A stretch of 64,000 nucleotides of DNA, taken from positions 2,984,001 to 3,048,000 of the forward strand of contig CP064980.1 of the NCBI GenBank assembly GCA_016699535.1. Reading direction: 5' to 3'. Shown here one piece after another: positions 1 to 8,147 of this stretch. Under the pieces are notes generated by a model. That model saw only the letters and a list, made by a program, of their open reading frames with translations. It was not told the DNA's origin and made no database searches. How positions within the stretch are numbered: position 1 is the stretch's first letter; each line of letters begins with the position of its first letter. Source of the stretch: Myxococcales bacterium. Lineage in GTDB: Bacteria > Myxococcota_A > Polyangia > Polyangiales > GCA-016699535. A program made the translations under genes and the position numbers.

Positions 1-600
1 CATTACGAGTGGGTGTACATCAAAAACGAGCCCTTCCCCTTTGTGTTTGAGTTGCATGAGAGCTTTTGCCAAACGCAGCGCTATCCCATCGACTATGAAC
101 AGATCTGGCAGCGTGCACTTTGTTATGAAGTTCGGGGACGAAGCATTCCAACGCTTTGTCCGGTCGATAGTCTCCTCTACACCGCCTTGCATGAAGCGTT
201 GCACTCTTTCATCATTGACCATCGCTCCTCGGAAGACATGCGGCGCATCGTCGAAGTCTGGCGCCCAGACTGGCATCAGGTCGTCGAGCAAGCCAAAGCA
301 TGGAAAATGACCCTGGCGCTCTACGTGAGCCTCCGAGCCAGCGAGCTACAAAAAGGACTTTCTGTTCCTAGCTGGGTTGTAAAAGCCCTTCAACCCTCTG
401 CGCTACGATTGGCAGCGCTAAGGAAAATCATCGACCTTGACCATACGGGCCGCTCCCGGGCTCAACATTGGAATCGATGGCAACAAGCCCTCGCCCTAAG
501 CCTGAGTATCGATGAAACGAAACAGCTTGCACGTTTTGTCGGCTACTACGGCATGTTGCGCGGTCGCGACGCTTTGCGACATCTGCTTAGTAAACTCTAG
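1..600 (+). CDS. nucleotidyltransferase-like protein, C-terminal part (5' truncated by window edge)
   Basis: The reading frame is open to the first base of the window, so only the C-terminal ~200 residues are present and the GTG at base 13 is probably an internal Val. The remaining part has an F-E-L-H-E stretch, then 'TLCPVDSLLYTALHEALH' and a helical, Trp/Arg-rich tail. This order (a DLHW-like strand, a 'pED-LL-LHA-H' helix, then an all-helical end) resembles the C-terminal half of the uncharacterised nucleotidyltransferase family (NTP_transf_5, PF14907), often found near polysaccharide genes. The N-terminal catalytic half is missing, so the assignment is tentative. A stand-alone unknown helical protein is the alternative. 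Confidence 0.45.
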   Translation, partial: HYEWVYIKNEPFPFVFELHESFCQTQRYPIDYEQIWQRALCYEVRGRSIPTLCPVDSLLYTALHEALHSFIIDHRSSEDMRRIVEVWRPDWHQVVEQAKAWKMTLALYVSLRASELQKGLSVPSWVVKALQPSALRLAALRKIIDLDHTGRSRAQHWNRWQQALALSLSIDETKQLARFVGYYGMLRGRDALRHLLSKL

Positions 601-642
601 AGACCTGGGTTATTCTGTATTCACCTTAACAAGGAATCAGCA

Positions 643-1512
643 ATGCCCTTAAAACTCTGGTCCATTCTTGGCAACTCACAAAAACTCGACGGTGGGGCTA
701 TGTTTGGCAACGCTCCAAAAGCGCTTTGGAGTCGCTGGATCGCTGCCGACGATATGAACCGAATCGATCTGGCCACCCGCGCACTGTTGGTACAAGAAGC
801 AAGCGGCCGCACTATTCTGCTTGAAACGGGCATCGGTGCATTTTTTTCACCGGAACTCAAACGACGCTACGGTGTCGTGCAAAGTGAACACCTTTTGCTT
901 GATAATCTGAAGAGTGCAGGATTTCGCCCCGAAGATATCGACGTAATTGTGCTTTCACACCTTCATTTTGATCACGCTGGCGGCTTACTTCGCGCTTGGC
1001 GTCAAAATGAGGAAGCCGAACTTTGTTTTCCCAACGCGCGAATTATGGTCAGCAAAGCTGCCTGGGAGCGCTCAAAAGCGCCTCATCCGCGAGACCGAGC
1101 ATCGTTCATTGCCGAACTTGGCAAACTACTCGAGCAATCTGGCCGACTTGAGCTTTTTGATACGGAGAAAACACCCCTTCTAGGCGAAAACTTTTCCTTC
1201 TTGTTTTCCGAAGGACATACTCCAGGGCTTGCCTTGTGCAAGGTCCGGACAAAGCGCGGCCCCCTCGTCTTTGCCAGCGATTTGATTCCAGGCGCGCCGT
1301 GGATGCATGTACCTATCACCATGGGTTATGATCGTTTCGCCGAAAAGCTCATCAACGAAAAAGAGCAAATTCTCGAGGATCTTTTCGCTCAAGAAGGCTA
1401 TCTGTTTTTCACCCACGACCCAGCAATTGCCGTCGCAAAAATCGGCAAGGATCAAAAAGGCCGTTTCGTTCCAACGGAACCATGCACAGAGCTTAATGGC
1501 TTAGCGTTTTAA
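643..1512 (+). CDS. metallo-beta-lactamase-fold hydrolase (lactonase-like)
   Basis: This 289-residue protein carries the complete di-metal ligand set of the metallo-beta-lactamase superfamily: HLHFDH at residues 106-111, His192 in EGHTPG, Asp213 in FASDLIPG and His258 near the C-terminus. Length and the placement of the motifs fit the single-domain YtnP/AHL-lactonase-like branch, which hydrolyses lactone or ester bonds in the cytoplasm. Substrate cannot be read from the sequence. An AAGGA ribosome site precedes the ATG by a good distance. It stands alone on the plus strand and converges on the DUF481 gene, with only ~36 bp between the stops. Quorum quenching is possible but unproven. Confidence 0.85.
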   Translation: MPLKLWSILGNSQKLDGGAMFGNAPKALWSRWIAADDMNRIDLATRALLVQEASGRTILLETGIGAFFSPELKRRYGVVQSEHLLLDNLKSAGFRPEDIDVIVLSHLHFDHAGGLLRAWRQNEEAELCFPNARIMVSKAAWERSKAPHPRDRASFIAELGKLLEQSGRLELFDTEKTPLLGENFSFLFSEGHTPGLALCKVRTKRGPLVFASDLIPGAPWMHVPITMGYDRFAEKLINEKEQILEDLFAQEGYLFFTHDPAIAVAKIGKDQKGRFVPTEPCTELNGLAF

Positions 1513-1548
1513 GACACGACGCACTTCACCCTCAGATGACCGCCGTTC

Positions 1549-2655
1549 TTAGGGTTGCGTCGGTTCCTGAGCAGGGCTCGTTTCTTCTGGTGTCGCACTT
1601 TGTTCTTGTGCTGCTTTTTCGGCAGCTGCAGCTGCCGCTGCAGCAGCGGCGGCTACCTCTTTTGCAGCTTGTACCTTTGCTGCTTCAAGAGCTTGGTTTA
1701 CCGCTTCTGCTTTTTGCGGTTCACAATCACAGACAGCTGCGGGCTCTTCCACAACTTTGCTGCTGGCCTCAAAGTCCATGGCATAAAGTAAGTTGATCGT
1801 GGTGGTCGTATCGAGAGATTTGGCACCTGGCACCGGTTGATGGTCGTAAGCCAAGCTGAAACGGACTCCGGTTTGAAAAGCATCCGAAAGCTTCGAAGTG
1901 AGCTCGGAGTTCCAGTTGATACGCCAGTCAGTACTGCGCTCGAGGTTATAAAGGCCTTCCACACCTGTAATGAAGGTTACCATTTCGTTAATATGGTTAT
2001 CGTAGCCTAAAAACCCACGTGCCGAGTGGTTGACTTGATCCCCGCCACCGGCAGCCGTAGTCCAATTATCGTAAGTTACGTCGTAACCAAGCTCGCCCCA
2101 AAAACGATGATTGCCATCATCTCGGAAAAAGTTGCGCATGTAACCCACTTGGTTTTGCAAACGAAGGTCCAATCCGGCGAAAGTATCCCAACGCGGCACA
2201 AAGGATGCAAACACCGCATCATCGTCGGTTAAGAAAAAATCGTAGCGGACTCGGCCAGTCACATTTCGAGCATTCAGTTGGTATTTGTTGAACTCACTCA
2301 CATTACCATCGCCATCTAGATCGGCGGTGTCCCGTAGGCTTGCTAAACCGTAAACGATACCAGCCTCAGCTGTGAGCTGATGACGCTCGCGTTTGAGGTT
2401 GAAACGGGCTCCGCCGTTCGCCGAAAAGGCCCTTGTGTTACCAGTGCTCAAGGATGCACCACCGGCAAGATTCAACAGCGTCTCGCGGCTGAACTCTTCC
2501 GGCACTGGCTGCACGGCTTCGCTGTGATGCACGGCTTCGCTCACCACGGGCGCTGCTTGGGCTGCTGCAGATTGCGCGAAACCACAAGAGGAGAGCGCTC
2601 CTACCAGCAAAGCGAGTTGTTTGCCTTTGTAACCAGTCCTTGGCGCGTGTTTCAT
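1549..2655 (-). CDS. DUF481-family outer-membrane protein with Ala-rich tail
   Basis: The 368-residue product begins with a Sec signal peptide (charged start, hydrophobic run, AQSAAAQA cleavage region). From about residue 55 to 300 it shows alternating amphipathic strands with the opening 'LNLAGGASLSTGNTRAFS', the hallmark of DUF481 (YdiY-type salt-induced outer-membrane proteins), probably a beta-barrel. Ordinary DUF481 proteins are about 250 residues. Here the C-terminus adds an acidic/Cys segment (VCDCEPQ), a long poly-Ala helix and a Pro/Glu-rich end, an appendage I cannot assign. GAGGATAT lies just before the ATG. The gene is monocistronic as far as can be seen. Confidence 0.75.
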   Translation of the reverse strand: MKHAPRTGYKGKQLALLVGALSSCGFAQSAAAQAAPVVSEAVHHSEAVQPVPEEFSRETLLNLAGGASLSTGNTRAFSANGGARFNLKRERHQLTAEAGIVYGLASLRDTADLDGDGNVSEFNKYQLNARNVTGRVRYDFFLTDDDAVFASFVPRWDTFAGLDLRLQNQVGYMRNFFRDDGNHRFWGELGYDVTYDNWTTAAGGGDQVNHSARGFLGYDNHINEMVTFITGVEGLYNLERSTDWRINWNSELTSKLSDAFQTGVRFSLAYDHQPVPGAKSLDTTTTINLLYAMDFEASSKVVEEPAAVCDCEPQKAEAVNQALEAAKVQAAKEVAAAAAAAAAAAEKAAQEQSATPEETSPAQEPTQP

Positions 2656-2810
2656 ACGATATCCTCATTTGGCCGCGGGAGGGGATCCTAATTACCCGGC
2701 GGGAATTTGGACCGACTTCTAGCGCTAAACCCTCGACTGTTCAAGCCCTTAATGACTAGAACTTTCCACTAGCCCGAGCTAAGCTAGCGGCTCACAAATA
2801 GGGGGCAATC

Positions 2811-3404
2811 ATGAAGCTTTTAACCACCTCGGCGCTCGCGGGGCCGCTTATCTTTGGTCTGTTCGTCGCGCAGGCCTCTGCCCAGCAGACACAACAGGCG
2901 CCGAATGCTCGGCGCGCTGAAATGCAACAGAAGCGTGAAGCTATGAAAAAGCAGCACGAAGAACGGCGCGCTCAACGGCAGCAAACGCTCGAGGAGCAGA
3001 GAAAATATCGCGAAGAGCGGCGCGAACACGTTGAGACTATGAAGAAGGCGTTTGAACAAAGCAACCTCAAACCTGGCTCGACTGAGACACGGCACGCGCG
3101 TCGCCGCATTTCAGCAAACCAAGCGTTGAGAAAGCTGCGCAGTCTTCGTGCTATTGAAAATCCAAACGACCCAAACGCAACGATTGATGAAGGTTTGGTC
3201 AAAGAGCTTGAAAAACACGCACGACGCGTAGCGATGCTAAGGCGAATCCAAGTCCTCGCGAATGAAGCTCACGATAAAGAAGCAGCCGATCGCGCCACCA
3301 AGCTCTTGGCTTTGGAAGAAAGCAAGCACAATGCCCGGCTATCAAAACTGGCAGTCAAGCAACAAGAGCGTGCCGAGGCGGACAACAAAAAGGAAGGTGA
3401 ATAA
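2811..3404 (+). CDS. secreted Arg/Glu/Lys-rich coiled-coil protein
   Basis: I do not recognise a family. The 197-residue product has a signal peptide (cleavage near QASAQQ) followed by ~70 residues almost entirely of Arg, Glu, Gln and Lys, predicted to be a long charged helix. A second helical part of 'LRSLRAIE' and 'RRVAMLRRIQVLANEA' type follows. A GGGGG ribosome site precedes the ATG. The stop codon overlaps the start of the next small lipoprotein gene (TAATG), so the two are translationally coupled and probably act together in the periplasm. Such charged periplasmic helices are common in deltaproteobacterial genomes and say little about function. Confidence 0.65.
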   Translation: MKLLTTSALAGPLIFGLFVAQASAQQTQQAPNARRAEMQQKREAMKKQHEERRAQRQQTLEEQRKYREERREHVETMKKAFEQSNLKPGSTETRHARRRISANQALRKLRSLRAIENPNDPNATIDEGLVKELEKHARRVAMLRRIQVLANEAHDKEAADRATKLLALEESKHNARLSKLAVKQQERAEADNKKEGE

Positions 3405-3655
3405 TGAAAACCTTATATTTCTGTGTTTTTGGCATCGGATTGCTCATCAGTGCATGCTCGAAGCAACAGACAGCAAGCGAGCAAACAGAACAACTGGAAA
3501 TCAGCAAAGAGCAAAGCGAGAAGGTTAAAGAACAACTTGCTGAACCAAGTGTAGAAATTGCCGAAACATCGATTTCGGTCGCCGAGGATTTTGAAGAAGA
3601 AACTCAGAAAACGATCACTGAAGAAAACTACAAAAAGACGTTATCGGCGCTTTAA
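3404..3655 (+). CDS. small lipoprotein
   Basis: This 83-residue protein begins with a short charged segment, a hydrophobic stretch and the lipobox LISAC, so it should be cleaved and lipidated at Cys20. The mature part is Glu/Gln/Lys-rich and probably helical. Its ATG overlaps the stop of the preceding coiled-coil gene, which argues for co-translation and a shared role at the envelope. No family is recognised. A strong stem-loop ~65 bp downstream ends the pair. Confidence 0.6.
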   Translation: MKTLYFCVFGIGLLISACSKQQTASEQTEQLEISKEQSEKVKEQLAEPSVEIAETSISVAEDFEEETQKTITEENYKKTLSAL

Positions 3656-3721
3656 AAAGATATCCAGGGCGAAAACTAAAGCTGACAGGTCTGGCAAGAA
3701 AAACACAAAAAAAAACCGAAC

Positions 3722-3756
3722 AAACTGGCATGAAATCCAAAGATTCATGCCAGTTT
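3722..3756 (+). terminator. stem-loop terminator after the coiled-coil/lipoprotein pair
   Basis: A perfect 13-bp inverted repeat (AAACTGGCATGAA ... TTCATGCCAGTTT) with a 9-nt loop lies ~65 bp after the lipoprotein stop and runs into TTTTGTC. The stem is strong but the T tract is short, so termination is likely rather than certain. The A-rich left side could also make it work for the opposite strand. Confidence 0.55.
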
Positions 3757-3877
3757 TGTCAATTCAACAACAACGACTTCATCGCTCGCAAATGGTGCTA
3801 AGTTAGTGAAAGCTTCGCAACCCCAAACAGCCCACTAATAGTATTGGTAGCCCCTTCCAATCTATACTGCGAACACT

Positions 3878-5233
3878 TTGATTAGGCGATACCAGAAGCT
3901 AGCACTGTTGTTTCTACTGCTCGTGCACTGTGGGCGGATAGGCTACGATGCGCTCGGCGCAGGCATCCAGACAGACGCGGGGCATGATGGCAGTGATCCT
4001 GATGGCAATGCCCCTGATGGAGCAACTCTCGATCCAAGCTGTACCGACGAAGTACAAAACTTTGATGAAACAGACATCGACTGCGGAGGAACGCTATGCC
4101 CGCCGTGCGCCGCTACAAAGGCTTGCGTGTTGGGCAGTGATTGTAACTCCGGGGTTTGTGGCGGTGGCGGTGACAATGTCTGTCAACCAGCAAGCTGTAA
4201 TGACACCGTGCTAAATCAGGATGAAACGGGTGTGGACTGCGGCGGCACAACCTGCCCTGCCTGCGTCGATACGGGCCTGATTCGCACTTGGCAATTGCAA
4301 ATCACGGGCGGGGTGAACCCGGGTCGCTTGAACGGTGCGAAAATGGTCTATCACGCCGCAAGGGGTACGCTAATCATGTACGGCGGCGTTGATGAGTACG
4401 GTGACGACCAGGCCGACATGTATGAATACGATGGTTCTAGTTGGTCAACCCTTTGCAACGGATGCGCGCCCGGTACACGTTATGGACACGGCTTTGCTTA
4501 TGATAGCGTAAGAGACGTGGTCGTACTGTTTGGCGGTGTAACAGGCGCCAATTCCGAGTCCAATGAATTGTGGGAATGGGATGGCAGCAGTTGGACGCAA
4601 GTTTCTCCGCTGGGCTCAGTGCCTGCTGTGCGACAGGGTGTGTCCATGACCTATGATAGCAGCCGGTCGCGAGTGGTCATTTTTGGTGGATACGACTCAC
4701 CCGCCACATACTACAATGACACTTACGAATACGACGGGCTGAGCTGGTACGGCCCCTTTACGCCTGCGACCCGTCCCCCTGTTAGGTATGACGATTCCGC
4801 CCAATTGGCTTTCGTAAATAATGATGCTCAAGATCCAGCACTTCGCAACCGTGTCATTCTCTATGGTGGCCTAAACTCGAGCAGCTTTTATGATGATATG
4901 TGGAGCTGGGATGGTAGCAGTTGGCTGGAGTTTGGCTCAAATGACGGCACGGGCACGAAACGTTACGCAAGTGCCGTTGTCTACGACGGAGGCTCAGGAC
5001 GCCTGCTTGTGATCGGAGGCTACGATGGCAGCGAACTCTCTGGTACCTATCAATATGACACCGTATGGTCGTTGGCCTCGCTTCTGCCTGACCAAGAAGA
5101 CACCCAAGCCGCTGCTTACCATCCAGTGTGGAATGTCATTGTTAAATACGGTGGCAACAGTCCAAACTGCTTAGGCTTTGGATCGCCCCCTTACTACAAG
5201 AATTGCGACACTACCTACCACTATGCTCCGTAG
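3878..5233 (+). CDS. kelch-like repeat lipoprotein with DETDxDCGG Cys repeats
   Basis: The 451-residue product starts at TTG (no ATG is available before the signal sequence) and has a lipobox LLVHC, so it should be a lipoprotein. After a Gly/Asp linker come two copies of the Cys-rich motif 'C-x-D-x-x-x-N-x-D-E-T-x-x-D-C-G-G-x-x-C-x-x-C' (residues ~55-135), a pattern common in myxobacterial surface proteins. Residues ~150-440 hold five or six kelch/galactose-oxidase-type blades with recurring 'YD..R..vv.fGG' and 'yeyDG.sW' motifs, implying a beta-propeller exposed at the cell surface. It probably binds something rather than catalyses. The TTG start is the weak point of the model. Confidence 0.7.
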   Translation: MIRRYQKLALLFLLLVHCGRIGYDALGAGIQTDAGHDGSDPDGNAPDGATLDPSCTDEVQNFDETDIDCGGTLCPPCAATKACVLGSDCNSGVCGGGGDNVCQPASCNDTVLNQDETGVDCGGTTCPACVDTGLIRTWQLQITGGVNPGRLNGAKMVYHAARGTLIMYGGVDEYGDDQADMYEYDGSSWSTLCNGCAPGTRYGHGFAYDSVRDVVVLFGGVTGANSESNELWEWDGSSWTQVSPLGSVPAVRQGVSMTYDSSRSRVVIFGGYDSPATYYNDTYEYDGLSWYGPFTPATRPPVRYDDSAQLAFVNNDAQDPALRNRVILYGGLNSSSFYDDMWSWDGSSWLEFGSNDGTGTKRYASAVVYDGGSGRLLVIGGYDGSELSGTYQYDTVWSLASLLPDQEDTQAAAYHPVWNVIVKYGGNSPNCLGFGSPPYYKNCDTTYHYAP

Positions 5234-5262
5234 GATAAGACCTTCAAAAAGGCAAAGACCCC

Positions 5263-6522
5263 TTAGAAAACATCGCTTGCCACGTCGCATGGGAATACCC
5301 CCTGCACTGTGGCCTCATCACTGTTTTTGTAGTTCTCGCAAGCGCTACCCTTGAGTTTGATATGGCGATCATCGCTGGCTTCCCAGCCATTCGCACCCCC
5401 GCACTCAAGCGCGCTCGGATTCCCGTTATCCAAAGTCAGACTCACCGTGCCTGTGCAAACTCGTGCCATGTCGGCAATGCGGCCTTGCAACTCAAAAGTG
5501 CAATCACGCTCGCCGCGAACGATTTGTTCAATCGAGCTGCGAAGAGTAGCTGCATCAGCCGGACGATAGAAGGGTACGTTGCTTCCTCCATTATTAACAT
5601 CCACGCCGGCGCCCGCGTTGGCAATGTCCTGCATGTGAGCATCGCCAACCTCATTGCCAATGGCTACCGCATAAGTTTTGATACCGGCATTAAATGAAGC
5701 GGTGACTTGTTCGATGCTAAACGTTTTAGCTGCTTCTGTTTGTGGGTTGAGTTGCGCACAATAGTCTGGCTCACCGTCCGTTGCCAGGATAAAGAAAGTC
5801 GGTCCATCGTTGGCCGGTGGATTGGCTTGCAGGTATTCACGAAGGTATTTAATCGCATCGCCGGTTGGGGTATCGGATGCCGCGTTTGCCGTAGCGTAAA
5901 GATTATAGATGGTATTGTAAGCCTGCAACGTAGGAGCAATGGGTGCTTTGAGGCTCTCATCGTCCAGCTGGGCATTGTGTGGGTTGTTGATGGTCGGGCA
6001 AGGATCCGAGCTAAAACCAGTATACATCGCAAAACCAAAACTAACTTTGTCTTGCAAATCGAACAACAGGCCACTGTTTTGCGTGGCGCCGATCAGCATC
6101 TGTCGCAATGCATCCCAACGGGTGACGCCGGGCGAAAACTCGTTGTTTGCCATGCTGGAGGATTGATCCACGATGACCATGATATTGGGGATTATCGGAT
6201 CGACACTAAGAGTCACATCCGCGCAGATGTTGCCATCGCCCAGGCCGCCATCACCCGTATCCGCATCCGTGCTTGGAACGCAGCGACCGTCAGTCGTGCA
6301 CATATTGCCCGTTTTACATCCAATATTGCGCGTAACGCTACACTGTATCGAACACACACCGCTCACGGTGTCACAAAAATAGCCTTCAGCACACGCGTTG
6401 GGATCCAAGGAGCAAGGTGCGCCGCAACCGCCTTCTTTCGCACTTTTATCACACAGCTTGCTGCCAGAACCGCAAGCCAAACCAAGCAAAGCTAAAACTA
6501 AGCTAAATCCAAAAGACTTCAT
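5263..6522 (-). CDS. VWA-domain lipoprotein
   Basis: The open frame extends upstream to 6576, but the ATG at 6522 directly precedes a lipoprotein signal peptide (LLGLAC), so I place the start there, giving ~419 residues. A Cys-rich segment (~residues 20-85, about a dozen cysteines) and an Asp/Gly linker follow. From residue ~114 there is a von Willebrand A domain with the MIDAS signature DQSSSM (Asp119) and a later ATDGEPDYC segment that fits the distal metal ligands. The C-terminus carries further cysteines. Such VWA lipoproteins are typical of Myxococcota and probably mediate surface adhesion or complex assembly. Confidence 0.8.
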   Translation of the reverse strand: MKSFGFSLVLALLGLACGSGSKLCDKSAKEGGCGAPCSLDPNACAEGYFCDTVSGVCSIQCSVTRNIGCKTGNMCTTDGRCVPSTDADTGDGGLGDGNICADVTLSVDPIIPNIMVIVDQSSSMANNEFSPGVTRWDALRQMLIGATQNSGLLFDLQDKVSFGFAMYTGFSSDPCPTINNPHNAQLDDESLKAPIAPTLQAYNTIYNLYATANAASDTPTGDAIKYLREYLQANPPANDGPTFFILATDGEPDYCAQLNPQTEAAKTFSIEQVTASFNAGIKTYAVAIGNEVGDAHMQDIANAGAGVDVNNGGSNVPFYRPADAATLRSSIEQIVRGERDCTFELQGRIADMARVCTGTVSLTLDNGNPSALECGGANGWEASDDRHIKLKGSACENYKNSDEATVQGVFPCDVASDVF

Positions 6523-6570
6523 GGCATTATTGTACCACGTTTGATGCGTGATGCACGGCGTAGCATGGAA

Positions 6571-6630
6571 ACGCAAACGTTATAATACCAAGAAATTCCA
6601 CTGCCTTGGCGCTTAGTAAACGTTTTTCAC
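6571..6630 (+). promoter_or_regulatory. possible purF promoter with two LacI/PurR-like boxes
   Basis: The region upstream of purF contains ACGCAAACGT followed at once by a perfect -10-like TATAAT (6581-6586). A second box, AGTAAACGTTTTTCAC, lies at 6615-6630. Both share the AAACGTT core of LacI-family operators and resemble half or all of the enterobacterial PurR site. No convincing -35 lies 17 bp upstream of TATAAT, and PurR itself is not established in this lineage, so the regulator is a guess. Confidence 0.25.
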
Positions 6631-6674
6631 ACCGCCCCTAAAACCGACCCAAAACGGAGGAGCAACAAAAGCAG

Positions 6675-8120
6675 GTGACGTGTCTTCGCAAAGAGGCTAT
6701 GACAGGGCCCATGCAGGATTGGGACGATCATTTTCACGACGAGTGCGGTGTCTTTGGGGTGTTTTCCTCAAAAGAGGCGTCTAATCTCGCTTACTTGGGT
6801 CTTCACGCACTTCAACATCGCGGCCAAGAAAGCTCGGGGATTTGTTCCAGTGACGGCGAGCAACTCTTTTTGCATCGCGCACTCGGTCTCGTTCAGGACG
6901 GCTTTTCAGAAAGCACCCTTGAACGGCTGCCAGGGGATCGCGCCATCGGGCACGTGCGTTATTCCACCGCAGGCGGCAATCACATCAAGAACGCTCAACC
7001 CATTGCCGTGGACTATGCACATGGCTCGATCGCACTCGCGCACAACGGAAACCTCACCAATGCCGAAGTCCTTCGAGAGCAACTTGAAAACGACGGCTCG
7101 ATTTTTCGCTCGAACAGCGACACCGAAGTTATCGTTCATTTGATCGCGCGCTCCAAAGCCAAGAGCACTGTTGACCGCGTAGTGGACGCGCTATCGCAAG
7201 TGCAAGGTGCTTATTCAATGGTCGTGCTAACACCGGATGAACTGATTGCCGCACGCGATCCGCGTGGCTTTCGTCCCTTGTGTCTTGGAAAACTCGATAG
7301 CGCCTATGTTCTGGCTTCAGAACCACCCGCCTTTCACTTGATTGCTGCTCACTACATCCGCGATGTTGAGGCTGGGGAGGTCTTCGTTCTCGATCAAACC
7401 GGTCTCAACAGCATCAAACCCTTCCCTAAGCAAAGCTCGCATATGTGTATCTTCGAGCATATATACTTCGCGCGTCCCGATTCCACACTGAGCGGCCTGA
7501 GCGTCTATGAAACGCGGCAAAAGCTCGGAGCCGCTTTGGCAAAAGATTGCCCCGTAGATGCCGATGTGGTGATCCCTGTACCCGACAGTGGCGTTGCTGC
7601 AGCCCTTGGCTTTGCCAAGGAGGCCAAGCTACCCTTCGACCTTGGCCTTTTACGCAGTCACTATGTAGGAAGAACCTTCATTGAGCCGCAGCAGTCCATT
7701 CGGCATTTCGGAGTGCGTCTAAAACTGAGTCCTGTGCGTGCATCACTGCAAGGCAAACATGTAGTCGTCGTGGACGATTCTATTGTGCGCGGCACAACCA
7801 GCAGAAAAATTGTTAAAATGATTCGGGAGGCCGGCGCAAAGTCGGTGCATTTACGCATCAGCTCGCCACCTACACGCTGGCCTTGTTACTACGGCATTGA
7901 CACGCCTTCGCGTGATGAGCTCATCGCTTCGCAACTGACCGCCACAGAGATTGCAACTTACGTCACCGCAGATTCTTTGGGCTACTTGAGCATCAATGCA
8001 CTTCATAAAGCCGTTGGCAAAGATGGTTTTTGTGACGCTTGTTTTAGCGGCGAGTACCCCGTCAAACTTGATAAACCTGAACTCTACCACAAACGCCAGC
8101 TAAAACTGGTCGGCGTCTAG
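6675..8120 (+). CDS. purF: amidophosphoribosyltransferase
   Basis: PurF makes 5-phosphoribosylamine from PRPP and glutamine, the first committed step of purine synthesis. The N-terminal Ntn glutaminase domain begins at CGVFG, with the nucleophilic Cys preceded by a short propeptide. HVRYSTAGG is the glutamine site, and VVVVDDSIVRGTTS is the PRPP loop of the C-terminal phosphoribosyltransferase domain. Late cysteines (CDACFSGEYP) fit the Fe-S-containing Bacillus-type enzymes. Start choice is open: GTG 6675 has GGAGG 14 bp upstream, while ATG 6711 would give exactly the 11-residue propeptide seen in the Bacillus enzyme. It stands alone, far from purH-purD on the other strand. Confidence 0.95.
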   Translation: MTCLRKEAMTGPMQDWDDHFHDECGVFGVFSSKEASNLAYLGLHALQHRGQESSGICSSDGEQLFLHRALGLVQDGFSESTLERLPGDRAIGHVRYSTAGGNHIKNAQPIAVDYAHGSIALAHNGNLTNAEVLREQLENDGSIFRSNSDTEVIVHLIARSKAKSTVDRVVDALSQVQGAYSMVVLTPDELIAARDPRGFRPLCLGKLDSAYVLASEPPAFHLIAAHYIRDVEAGEVFVLDQTGLNSIKPFPKQSSHMCIFEHIYFARPDSTLSGLSVYETRQKLGAALAKDCPVDADVVIPVPDSGVAAALGFAKEAKLPFDLGLLRSHYVGRTFIEPQQSIRHFGVRLKLSPVRASLQGKHVVVVDDSIVRGTTSRKIVKMIREAGAKSVHLRISSPPTRWPCYYGIDTPSRDELIASQLTATEIATYVTADSLGYLSINALHKAVGKDGFCDACFSGEYPVKLDKPELYHKRQLKLVGV

Positions 8121-8147
8121 GCGAGATCAGCGCTCTAAGGGATGTCC

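Noticed and set aside
5707..6495. Long plus-strand open frame (262 codons) opposite the VWA gene
   Set aside because: It is antisense to a VWA lipoprotein with intact motifs; its Arg/Cys-rich composition is that of a shadow frame.
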